A DNA stretch of 64,000 nt from an uncultured Atopobium sp. (GTDB taxonomy: Bacteria; Actinomycetota; Coriobacteriia; Coriobacteriales; Atopobiaceae). The notes beneath the pieces are model-generated. The model had not been told where the DNA came from. It did not search any database and saw only the letters and a list, made by a program, of their open reading frames with translations. The stretch covers positions 45,820 to 109,819 of the forward strand of contig CAMXVQ010000001.1 in NCBI GenBank assembly GCA_947252455.1, in the 5' to 3' direction. The position numbers and the translations under genes are program-made. This document shows, in pieces, positions 26,846-34,772 of this stretch. Each line of letters opens with the position of its first letter. Position 1 is the stretch's first letter.

Positions 26846-28135
26846 CTACACTCTAAATTGCCTTACTAAAACATTTTTAGGATATCCGGTTGTTTTATCC
26901 TTAATAGTTGCATATGTTACCACGCTGTTTTGCTCGCCTGTGCACGCGGGATATTCGCCATAATCGGTGCAGCGGTTAGAAGCAGCCAAAATGGAGTAAC
27001 TTTTTTGAGCGGTGTCTACTACAAAATACGAAGCCTTACTCCGCACAATAAACGTATTATTATTTCCAACAACGGGAGCAGATGGCTCACGAGGCACTAC
27101 GACAAATCCCTTATCGCGAGAACCTATATATGTTCCCATTTTACCCAGCAAACCACCGCTTTGGTGATTTGCCTCAATGGAAAACGCAAAAAGCGAGTTA
27201 ATATACGTTGCGTATAGAGGTGCCACAGAAGGCGGCAAAAACAGCTCGTCTTGTTGCTTTTCCATAGAATCTGTCAACGAATAGACACGCATAACATACA
27301 GCGGCGCGGACTTTGTTTTAACTTTGGGAACAATGACCACCAAGTCTTTAGAAAACGTTGGTGCGCATGCAAAACGCGAAAGCGATTCAACAACAGAAGA
27401 CGCTTTATCATCGCCCAATTTCCATAAATAGCAATAGGAATTTTCTTTTGCACGAGATCCTTGCGGTAAGGGAGATACTTGCCACACAACATAGTTTTCG
27501 TGAACACAAAACTGTGCAGGAAGATAATCGGCATCTGCTTTCCAAAGTTCACTGACCTGACCATGCAATTTTCCGTCGGCAAACGCCGAGGCATACAGTG
27601 TCCAGTCACGCGTAACGATATCAAACTCAAGCCATACAAACACCTTATCCGACATGCGAACATCGTAAATAACGCAATTTGTTGAGTTCTTGCCATAGGG
27701 TTGTTCAAGCACTTGAACAAGCCGAGCAGTTTTTGTATTGAATGCCGACGCTTTAATAGCAGGCGTTGCAGAAGTTCCAGCAGTTGTAGCCGCAATCCAT
27801 ACGCCGTCCGAAGGATACAACATGTTTCCTAACGGCAACTCCCAATTTCCTGTTTGTTTAAGGTTAAAATCAACAGCCGAATATTTACTTTCGTTGGTTT
27901 GAGGATCAATGATGTATTCCGCCTGCGCGTCATCCACAACCACAGGGCTTTGCGGATCATCCACAGCGCGATGCTTACACCCTCCTGCAGATAGTGCAAT
28001 ACACGCCAGTGCACTAGAAGCCGCTGTTGCACACGTTGCGCGAAAAAAGGCGCGGCGTGAAAACAGAACGCGCGGCTTTGGCGCAGACGCATGTTCTCCA
28101 CTGCCCTTTGTTTGATGACCAAAAACCTGTGTCAT
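26846..28135 (-). CDS. Predicted Tat-exported lipoprotein of unknown function
   Basis: 429 residues. The N-terminus carries a twin-arginine motif ('SRRAFF', about residues 26-31), a hydrophobic stretch and a lipobox ending 'SAGGC', so export by Tat and lipid anchoring at Cys53 or nearby are predicted. The mature region contains repeated short strands with aromatic residues ('VFVWLEFDIVTRDWTLYASAF', cut here from a longer run, and 'YVVWQVSPLPQG'), suggesting a beta-propeller-like fold, but no family is recognised. It lies between purB and the two-component pair on the same strand. Confidence 0.75.
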   Translation of the reverse strand: MTQVFGHQTKGSGEHASAPKPRVLFSRRAFFRATCATAASSALACIALSAGGCKHRAVDDPQSPVVVDDAQAEYIIDPQTNESKYSAVDFNLKQTGNWELPLGNMLYPSDGVWIAATTAGTSATPAIKASAFNTKTARLVQVLEQPYGKNSTNCVIYDVRMSDKVFVWLEFDIVTRDWTLYASAFADGKLHGQVSELWKADADYLPAQFCVHENYVVWQVSPLPQGSRAKENSYCYLWKLGDDKASSVVESLSRFACAPTFSKDLVVIVPKVKTKSAPLYVMRVYSLTDSMEKQQDELFLPPSVAPLYATYINSLFAFSIEANHQSGGLLGKMGTYIGSRDKGFVVVPREPSAPVVGNNNTFIVRSKASYFVVDTAQKSYSILAASNRCTDYGEYPACTGEQNSVVTYATIKDKTTGYPKNVLVRQFRV

Positions 28136-28164
28136 AAAAGCTAATCCCTTAAGTTATTGTTACG

Positions 28165-29541
28165 TTATTCACCGCTGGTTTTTTCATGACAAGCACATGT
28201 GAAATCAAGCGCTTGCAAGCGATCAAACACAAGAGAGGTGTGTGTTAAAAATTGTTGCGGATCAAAAATGGTATCTAATTCATCGTCAGACAAAACACAA
28301 GAGGGATCTGCTTTAAGCTTTTCCTTAAACGACGTGCCTTGCTCACACTCTTGAATTTCTTTCCATGTTTGCATTGCACAAGATTGAACAATTAGATACG
28401 CGTCCTCACGCGTCATACCCGTATCTACCAGGGCAAGCAAAACTTTGGACGAATAAATAAGACCGCGTGTTTTATTGAGATTTGCCAACATGCGTTTGGG
28501 GTACAAAACAAGCCCATCAACAATACGAATTAAGCAGGTGAACATATGGTCAAGTGCAATAAAGCTATCGGCAAGTGCTACACGCTCATTTGAAGAGTGG
28601 CTGATGTCGCGCTCGTGCCACAGCGCAACATTATCATAAGCTACCTGCGCGTTTGCCTTAACAACGCGAGCCAGACCACAAACTTTTTCTGCGGTAATAG
28701 GATTTCGCTTGTGAGGCATGGCGCTTGAACCTTTTTGTTTTTTCTTAAACGGCTCTTCAGCCTCAAGCGTATCCGTTTTTTGTAATCCACGAATTTCAGT
28801 AGCAATACGCTCACAGGTTGCGGCGCAAACCGCCAAAACACCTGCAACATACGCATGATGATCACGGCTGATAACCTGCGTAGAAAGCGGATCTGCTTTA
28901 AGATGAAGTTTTTCGCACACCATTTGTTCAACGCGTGGATCAATCGAAGAATACGTGCCAACAGCACCAGAAATAGCTCCGTAAGACACACTTTCCCGCG
29001 CATTGTTGAGACGGTCTAAATCGCGTTTAAGCTCTTGAGCCCAGCTTGCAAATTTCATACCAAAGGTCATGGGCTCGGCATGAATACCATGAGTACGACC
29101 TACACACAACGTTGATTTTTCTTCAAACGCGCGACGCTTGCAAATTTCACCCAAACGGGCAACATCGTCTTTTAGAATATCAAGCGCTTGCGAAAGCATA
29201 TAACATAAAGCCGTATCACCCAAGTCGGTGCTGGTCATACCAAAGTGCACCCAGCGGCTAGGATGTGGAGCCTCTGCGGGAACATCTTTATCAATATAGG
29301 ACGCCATATTAGTAAGAAAAGCAATAACATCATGGTTTACCTGCGCTTCAAGAGCGTCAATCTCTTCTTTATTGCAGGCCGCATGAGCGCGAATCCACGC
29401 TGCCTCGTCTTTGGTAATGCCGATAAGCCCTAATTCTGCTTGTGCTTCACAGGCACATACTTCTATTTCTTTCCAGACGTTATATTTGTTTTCAAGAGAA
29501 AAAATATGTCCCATAGCAGGTTGAGTATAACGGTCTATCAT
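28165..29541 (-). CDS. purB: Adenylosuccinate lyase
   Basis: 458 residues from 'MIDRYTQPAMGHIF', preceded by AAAGG; upstream in-frame sequence to 29652 is not supported. The enzyme cleaves SAICAR to AICAR and adenylosuccinate to AMP in purine synthesis. The fumarase-superfamily signature 'GSSAMPHKRNP' carries the mobile catalytic Ser loop; 'GRTHGIHAEPMTFG' holds the catalytic His, and 'HFGMTSTDLGDTA' the substrate-binding region. Length is normal. Confidence 0.97.
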   Translation of the reverse strand: MIDRYTQPAMGHIFSLENKYNVWKEIEVCACEAQAELGLIGITKDEAAWIRAHAACNKEEIDALEAQVNHDVIAFLTNMASYIDKDVPAEAPHPSRWVHFGMTSTDLGDTALCYMLSQALDILKDDVARLGEICKRRAFEEKSTLCVGRTHGIHAEPMTFGMKFASWAQELKRDLDRLNNARESVSYGAISGAVGTYSSIDPRVEQMVCEKLHLKADPLSTQVISRDHHAYVAGVLAVCAATCERIATEIRGLQKTDTLEAEEPFKKKQKGSSAMPHKRNPITAEKVCGLARVVKANAQVAYDNVALWHERDISHSSNERVALADSFIALDHMFTCLIRIVDGLVLYPKRMLANLNKTRGLIYSSKVLLALVDTGMTREDAYLIVQSCAMQTWKEIQECEQGTSFKEKLKADPSCVLSDDELDTIFDPQQFLTHTSLVFDRLQALDFTCACHEKTSGE

Positions 29542-29735
29542 AAGAGAACCTTTCTTACCAAGCCCTTGTAAAATAATGTACGTGTTAAGTATACCAACGA
29601 TATATGTTCTAAAAATAAAAACAAAAAATATTAAATAAGCGGCAATACACAACCCTGAGCACGCCTGATGAGTTTTAACGTATTATAAGATTTGCATTTT
29701 CGCTGGTAAAATAGGGTAAAAAGGAAGAAAAAAGG

Positions 29736-29811
29736 TGGTGGGTCGTGTGGGAATCGAACCCACGACCTTGGGATTAAAAGTCCCCTGCTCTACCAACTGA
29801 GCTAACGACCC
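29736..29811 (-). tRNA. tRNA-Lys (anticodon TTT)
   Basis: Minus strand, 76 nt with encoded CCA. Acceptor stem GGGTCGT/ACGACCC, anticodon loop CTTTTAA (TTT), T-loop TTCGATT. A 7-bp inverted repeat TGTCTAT/ATAGACA lies immediately upstream at 29816-29834, over the likely -10 region. Confidence 0.97.
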
Positions 29812-30200
29812 AAAATGTCTATAATTCATAGACAACATACTCTGTAACGATCATACCATGACCTCAAGTAAGCTCAACCATTTTCTTACAAACCAACTGT
29901 AATTACATCGAAAATCGCAAAAAAGTTTCAATTATGGAGATAATTCCATATGTTCGCATTGTCGTTAAGACGCTTGAACCATTCAAACATACCGAGCGCG
30001 ATATAGGAATCACGTGAGCGCAGTAACCATTATAAGAGATGCGATACATTCATATAAAGCGCAGTTCATCGCCAAACAGCCTCATATTCAACGCTTCTCA
30101 CATAAACCGTTTACCGTTTGATACTTTTAAAAGCAGTTCTTTACCATTATCATTATTATAATCGTACTAGTATTTCGTACCAGTATTTAAAGGAGCACAT
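29812..30200. other. Gene-free interval between tRNA-Lys and the next gene
   Basis: About 390 bases with no convincing reading frame. Apart from the inverted repeat beside tRNA-Lys, the only structure noted is a tandem repeat at 30163-30188 just before the ribosome site of the next gene. Confidence 0.5.
30163..30188. repeat. 13-bp tandem duplication upstream of the 253-residue gene
   Basis: CGTACTAGTATTT followed directly by CGTACCAGTATTT, one mismatch. It ends 12 bases before the start codon and abuts the AAAGGAG ribosome site. Confidence 0.9.
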
Positions 30201-30962
30201 ATGCCGCAACACAGCTCAAACACAGCGCACCGCCCTGCAGCAGATCAAGAGCACGACACAACGCAACAATCTCGCGGCACTATGCGTGTTGTTCTTGCTT
30301 TTATTATTGGTGCGGCTGTAATGGGCGCAGCCTGGGGGCTCTATACGTTTATGACATCATCAACCAACAACAATCAAGCAGGTACACAAATGACGTCTGA
30401 TGACCAGCAAAACGGCAAAGGCCCCAACACAAGCACAAACACGTCCCAGGCTCCAGACAAGAACCAACAAACTGACGTTCACAATGCCTATGCAGAAGTG
30501 TTAAAGCAGCCCGCGACGTATCTCAAAAAGAAAGATGGATCTTCGTTTAAGTATTATCGCTACCTTGTTCGCGACGCAAGCTCGGATAAAGTAGATGATC
30601 TTATTCTTATTGGCTCAGATGAACCGGGAACCAATCCCAAAACATTTAGTATCGCGCTATGCTTTGCCGAAGGTAAAAAGATTGCGCAGCCAGCGCACGT
30701 GTTTGAATTTTCGCCTTCCTTAGGCGATGTGTATTATTTGTCCACCAATAAAAAAGACGATACATGCGCAGTTACCAGTGTTAAAGGGTCTACCTACACA
30801 TCTGACTTATATGCGCGCTTTGATGGCTCGTATCGCAAAGTAGAGCATAAAGTTTACCAATCGAAAAATACACCCCAGGATTTTTCTGAAGATAGGTGGA
30901 ATAAAGTTGATCTCCAACAATCTCTTTCTTCAGACAACCTAACAGGTGTTGCGCAGCTTTAA
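30201..30962 (+). CDS. Membrane-anchored extracytoplasmic protein of unknown function
   Basis: 253 residues. A 27-residue polar N-terminus is followed by one transmembrane helix (about 29-52), an S/T/N/Q-rich linker (about 53-95), then a compact domain of about 150 residues ('YAEVLKQPATYLKKKDGSSF...YYRYLVRDASSDKVDDLILIG', broken here). AAAGGAG precedes the ATG. The domain resembles generic surface-protein modules seen in actinobacteria, but I cannot name it. Monocistronic by position. Confidence 0.75.
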   Translation: MPQHSSNTAHRPAADQEHDTTQQSRGTMRVVLAFIIGAAVMGAAWGLYTFMTSSTNNNQAGTQMTSDDQQNGKGPNTSTNTSQAPDKNQQTDVHNAYAEVLKQPATYLKKKDGSSFKYYRYLVRDASSDKVDDLILIGSDEPGTNPKTFSIALCFAEGKKIAQPAHVFEFSPSLGDVYYLSTNKKDDTCAVTSVKGSTYTSDLYARFDGSYRKVEHKVYQSKNTPQDFSEDRWNKVDLQQSLSSDNLTGVAQL

Positions 30963-31306
30963 AATCAAAAGTTCAAAACCAAATATACACGCTATACCAG
31001 CCGAAATATACGTTTCTATTAAGAGACTGCGTTAACTGTGGCATAATTTGCATCAAAGAAACTTAACGGCATACACTTGTGTAGAAACTATTAAATTGTT
31101 ACGAAATATGTACAAAATTCTCAAAAATTTACGTTTTCACTTTGTTTCGTAAGAAATTGTGTGTATTATGCTTACCAACGTAGTTTACAAAGCTATCGTG
31201 TGAACATATGCAAGGGAAATCCAAAATGAACATGAGCCCTATTTTGCATAGTTCACTATCTGACCAACTGGCTACATACGTAGTCACGTAATTTGAGGAG
31301 GCGTTT
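30963..31306 (+). promoter_or_regulatory. Leader and promoter region of the methionine transporter genes
   Basis: 344 bases without a gene. It holds an inverted repeat TTACGAAA (31099-31106)/TTTCGTAA (31145-31152), a promoter candidate at 31142-31169, and a predicted leader hairpin at 31201-31255: TGAAC/GTTCA and TATGCAA/TTGCATA with a one-base bulge, plus inner GGG/CCC. No SAM-I consensus elements were found. Confidence 0.5.
31142..31169 (+). promoter_or_regulatory. Candidate promoter of metQ
   Basis: -35 TTGTTT (31142-31147) and -10 TATTAT (31164-31169), 16-base spacer. The right arm of the TTACGAAA/TTTCGTAA inverted repeat overlaps the -35, suggesting repression there. Confidence 0.45.
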
Positions 31307-32389
31307 ATGGCTCAGATAAAAGATACCACCAGTCACAACCAACAAAGTGTGCAGAGTTCCATGCAAGATAAGAAGAGCCAGAGCATGTGCACCTCAAACG
31401 AAAGTGACTCAAAACAAAGTGCCCAAAGCTTATTTGACGATGATATAAATGACGTTGTGCGTACAGATACCTCGCGCAGAACATTTATTTTAGGCGGCCT
31501 TGGACTTATAGCAGTAGCTCTTGTTGGCGGCGGTATTTATCTGCATCAAAGCACCAAGAGCGCGCAAGCAGCCGAAAAAGGAACCAAAGACAATCCTATT
31601 ATCATAGGTACCGTTGGCTCCAATGATCCACAGTGGAAAGTGTTTTTGAAGAAATGCGAAGAAGCTGGCGTTGCTGTTGAGCTCAAAAATTTTTCTGACT
31701 ATACTTCGGCAAATCCAGCTCTTGCACAAGGAAGCCTTGATCTTAACTTGTTCCAGCACACGCTTTATTTAGCAAATTACAACGTTAAAAACAACCAGGA
31801 TCTTCAACCAATTGCTGGCGACGCTGTTGTTCCTTTGGGCTTGTATTCAAAAGCATACACGAAGCCTGCCGACATTCCAGCAGGATCGCAAATCACTCTT
31901 CCTAACGACGAAACCAACCAGGCTCGCGCGTTGGGCGTTTTAAGTGCTTGTGGTCTTATCAAGCTTAAAGGCGAATGGAATGCCCTTGTTACGCCAAAAG
32001 ATGTGGACGAAGCAGCTTCTAAAGTTCGTGTTGTCCCTGTTGAGGCAGCAAAAGTAGCAACTTCCCTTCAAGATCCTTCTGTTGCGGCAGCTGTAATCAA
32101 TAACACGTTTACCAAAGACGCTGGCTTAAATCCCCAGGATGCCATTTTTGCCGATAGCGCGGATTCGCCTTCATCGAGACCTTATATCAACGTATGGGTT
32201 GCACGTAAAGAAGACGAAAACAATCCAGTGTTCAAAAAGGTTACCGAAATTTGGCACGATAAGGAAGTCTCGGACGCAGTTATCGAGCACATGCAAGGTC
32301 AAGTTATTGTTAACAATGACCCCGCAGACCTGTTGAAACAAGATCTTGCCGACTTAGAGCAGCGTATCAAAGAAGCACAGACCAAATAA
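31307..32389 (+). CDS. metQ: MetQ/NlpA-family methionine-binding protein with Tat-like signal
   Basis: 360 residues; the solute-binding domain from about residue 95 has the NlpA/MetQ pattern ('ALAQGSLDLNLFQHTLYL', 'YSKAYTKPADIPAGSQITLP', 'NDETNQARAL', 'VPVEAAKVATSL'). It captures methionine for the MetN-MetI importer encoded next. Unusually, the N-terminus is 55 polar residues followed by 'SRRTFILGG', a textbook Tat motif, and no lipobox Cys, whereas Gram-positive MetQ proteins are usually Sec lipoproteins. GAGGAGG lies before the ATG. Either Tat export with the helix kept as an anchor, or cleavage at 'AQA', is possible. Confidence 0.9.
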   Translation: MAQIKDTTSHNQQSVQSSMQDKKSQSMCTSNESDSKQSAQSLFDDDINDVVRTDTSRRTFILGGLGLIAVALVGGGIYLHQSTKSAQAAEKGTKDNPIIIGTVGSNDPQWKVFLKKCEEAGVAVELKNFSDYTSANPALAQGSLDLNLFQHTLYLANYNVKNNQDLQPIAGDAVVPLGLYSKAYTKPADIPAGSQITLPNDETNQARALGVLSACGLIKLKGEWNALVTPKDVDEAASKVRVVPVEAAKVATSLQDPSVAAAVINNTFTKDAGLNPQDAIFADSADSPSSRPYINVWVARKEDENNPVFKKVTEIWHDKEVSDAVIEHMQGQVIVNNDPADLLKQDLADLEQRIKEAQTK

Positions 32390-32566
32390 TACGCATACGC
32401 GAGGTTAGACTTGCAACAGCAGGTTCAACTTGTTACAAACCTTGCAAAATAACCTCGCAAACTTGTATCTAAAGTAAGTACAATAGATATGCGTGTGTAA
32501 TTTCAATAACGTCATATGCGGCTCACCCATATGCTATGGGTGAGCCTTGCAGGTATAGAGGTAACT
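32390..32566 (+). promoter_or_regulatory. Structured metQ-metN intercistronic region
   Basis: Two strong RNA-hairpin candidates. Element one: arms GCGAGGTTA (32399-32407) and TAACCTCGC (32450-32458) enclose an inner AGGTT/AACCT stem. Element two: perfect 12-bp stem GGCTCACCCATA (32520-32531)/TATGGGTGAGCC (32535-32546) with a 3-base loop, 20 bases before the metN start and not followed by a T-run. These could set the excess of binding protein over transporter by attenuation or 3'-end protection. Confidence 0.6.
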
Positions 32567-33721
32567 ATGGAAAACCCTATTATTTCAATCAATCACGCTC
32601 ATAAAACCTTTACTCAAGGCGGAAAGTCAAAGTATACCCACACAGCGCTTGAAGATGTATCACTCTCGGTCGAAACAGGCGATATCATGGGCATTATCGG
32701 ATATTCGGGTGCGGGCAAGTCTACGTTGGTGCGCCTTATTAACGGTCTTGAAAAAGTGGACAGCGGTAACATTTCTGTCTTTGATAAAGACATTACACAC
32801 TTAAGCGAAACACAACTTCGCCCCTTTCGCCAAAAAATTGGCATGATTTTTCAGCAGTTTAATTTATTTTCATCCAAAACAGTTGCACAAAATATTGCAT
32901 ATCCTTTGGCGCAAGATCGTTGGCGTCGTGATTTTCAAGAACGACGCGTTGCAAAGCTGCTAGATTATGTTGGTCTTAGTGAATATGCACATGCATATCC
33001 TTCGCAGCTTTCGGGTGGACAAAAACAACGCGTTGGTATTGCACGTGCGCTTGCACTGCAGCCAAAAATCTTACTTGCAGACGAGGCAACAAGCGCGCTT
33101 GATCCCAAGACAACGCAAGAGGTACTTAATTTACTTAAGCGCGTAAATGCCGAGCTTGGAATTACCGTTGTGCTTATCACACACCAAATGGACGTTGTTG
33201 CAAAAATTGCTAAGCATGTAGCTGTTATGGAAACAGCACGCATTGTTGAGCAAGGACCAGCTTTTAAGATTTTTGCACGTCCGCAAACATCAATTACGCA
33301 AAATTTTGTACGTGCTGCTGTTGATTGTGCGCTCACCAAAGAAGAACTTGAGGTGCTGCGTGCGCAGCATCCAGGACGCCTTATAAGCGTTATCATGCGC
33401 GATGAAGACGCTCTCAATGGCATTGCCTCATCGGGAGATCACATTTCGGCGATGCTCACACACAGAAGTATTACCAACGCTATTTTGTGCGGCGGTGTAA
33501 AAATGATAGGAGACAAGTCTTTGGGAACGTTTACCTATGAACTTTACGGTGACGTCTCGCGCATGGATGAGTACATATCCGATCTAGCGCGCGAAAACAC
33601 CATCGTTGATTTTGGTTCGGCAGAACATCCCATACCCTGGTCTAAGGCATATGAGGCCTATCAAACTTTAGACGAAAAACGTTGTAGTGCATATAGCAAC
33701 ACCGCTATAGACGCAAACTAA
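32567..33721 (+). CDS. metN: Methionine ABC transporter ATP-binding protein
   Basis: 384 residues from 'MENPIISINHAHKTF'; AGAGG lies before this ATG, and an upstream in-frame ATG at 32516 would be read through the hairpin. The ATPase domain has Walker A 'GYSGAGKS', signature 'LSGGQKQRVGIARAL', Walker B 'ILLADEATSALD' and the H-loop 'ITHQMD'. The C-terminal 100 residues are the NIL/ACT-like domain that binds methionine and shuts down transport when the cell is full. Confidence 0.95.
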   Translation: MENPIISINHAHKTFTQGGKSKYTHTALEDVSLSVETGDIMGIIGYSGAGKSTLVRLINGLEKVDSGNISVFDKDITHLSETQLRPFRQKIGMIFQQFNLFSSKTVAQNIAYPLAQDRWRRDFQERRVAKLLDYVGLSEYAHAYPSQLSGGQKQRVGIARALALQPKILLADEATSALDPKTTQEVLNLLKRVNAELGITVVLITHQMDVVAKIAKHVAVMETARIVEQGPAFKIFARPQTSITQNFVRAAVDCALTKEELEVLRAQHPGRLISVIMRDEDALNGIASSGDHISAMLTHRSITNAILCGGVKMIGDKSLGTFTYELYGDVSRMDEYISDLARENTIVDFGSAEHPIPWSKAYEAYQTLDEKRCSAYSNTAIDAN

Positions 33722-33748
33722 TATCTAAGCTACGTAAAAGAGGTTATT

Positions 33749-34483
33749 ATGTCTTCTCAATTTCTTAATCATTTGTGGGTTACGCAGGCAAGCACACTAA
33801 ATTCTGCCGCGTGGATGGATTTTTCGTCCTATGTTGCAGATGGCGAATTTATACGAGCACTTATTGAAACGCTGCAGATTGTTGCAATTACCCTCGTTGC
33901 CGGAGGTATCATCGGTATAGCTGTAGGCGTTATATTATGGGGATGTCGTAAAGGTAGCTTATTTGAAAATGTTGCCATATATAACATTGTTGATGTTTGC
34001 ATAAATCTTATACGCCCCATTCCGTTTATCATATTTTTAGCAGCCATCCAACCAGTAACTATTGCGCTTATTGGAACCTCCATTGGAACAGCAGCAGCTA
34101 TCTGCCCTATGATTGTCGCGTGTTCAGTTGCGTCATCACGTTTGGTAGAGCAGAACCTTCTTTCAGTAGATTCTGGTGTTATCGAAGCTGCGCGGTCGAT
34201 GGGTGTGTCTAAGTGGGGAATCGTTAAAACCGTTCTTATACCCGAAGCTCTTGCTCCGCTCATTTTAAGTTATGCATTCTTGTTCATAGGTGTACTGGAT
34301 ATGAGCGCAATGGCTGGATATATCGGTGGTGGCGGTCTTGGTAACTTTGCTATTGCTTACGGATATCAAAAGTTTAATCCCTATGTTACCTGGACCTGTG
34401 TGATCATTATGATTGTGCTTGTTCAGCTTGTACAATTTATCGCTAATCGTCTTGCGAATCATTTGCTCAGAAGAACAAAATAG
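33749..34483 (+). CDS. metI: Methionine ABC transporter permease
   Basis: 244 residues with five or six membrane helices. The ATPase-coupling EAA loop reads 'EAARSMGVSKWGIVKTVLIPEAL'-like (shortened: 'EAARSMGVSKWGIV'). It forms the channel of the MetQNI importer and is separated from metN by 27 bases. GAGG precedes the ATG at 33749. Confidence 0.94.
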   Translation: MSSQFLNHLWVTQASTLNSAAWMDFSSYVADGEFIRALIETLQIVAITLVAGGIIGIAVGVILWGCRKGSLFENVAIYNIVDVCINLIRPIPFIIFLAAIQPVTIALIGTSIGTAAAICPMIVACSVASSRLVEQNLLSVDSGVIEAARSMGVSKWGIVKTVLIPEALAPLILSYAFLFIGVLDMSAMAGYIGGGGLGNFAIAYGYQKFNPYVTWTCVIIMIVLVQLVQFIANRLANHLLRRTK

Positions 34484-34490
34484 CTGGTTG

Positions 34491-34516
34491 AGGCGTTTAT
34501 ATAAGGCGTTTATATA
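34491..34516. repeat. Perfect 13-bp tandem duplication after metI
   Basis: AGGCGTTTATATA twice in a row (34491-34503 and 34504-34516), starting 8 bases after the metI stop codon. Confidence 0.95.
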
Positions 34517-34561
34517 AGCTTGATCAATGCGCTTAACGTCAAAACGCCAAATCAGAGTCGA

Positions 34562-34591
34562 TGATATAAAATACGCTGATATAAAATACGC
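34562..34591. repeat. Perfect 15-bp tandem duplication before the metI terminator
   Basis: TGATATAAAATACGC twice in a row (34562-34576 and 34577-34591). The second copy runs into the 5' arm of the terminator hairpin. Confidence 0.95.
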
Positions 34592-34624
34592 TCTTGCTGA
34601 CACGTTCAGCAAGAGCGTTTTATT
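34588..34624 (+). terminator. Bidirectional terminator between metI and tRNA-Gly
   Basis: Perfect 13-bp stem ACGCTCTTGCTGA/TCAGCAAGAGCGT with loop CACGT, then TTTTATTA on the plus strand and a TATTTTAT stretch on the minus strand. It separates convergent metQNI and tRNA-Gly. Confidence 0.9.
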
Positions 34625-34627
34625 ATC

Positions 34628-34702
34628 TGGAGCGGGCAACGGGATTCGAACCCGCGAATGATGGCTTGGGAAGCCATTGCCTTACCTCTTGGCGATGCCC
34701 GC
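34628..34702 (-). tRNA. tRNA-Gly (anticodon CCC)
   Basis: Minus strand, 75 nt including CCA. Acceptor stem GCGGGCA/TGCCCGC, anticodon stem ATGGC/GCCAT around loop TTCCCAA (CCC), T-loop TTCGAAT. Confidence 0.96.
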
Positions 34703-34772
34703 GCAACATAGCGCCTCTTAGTAAAGGCGTGCATTACATTGTATCATATGCACACACGGCACAAAGGTTACA

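Noticed and set aside
30963..31306. SAM riboswitch before metQ
   Set aside because: The conserved SAM-I core sequences could not be found; only an unassigned hairpin remains.
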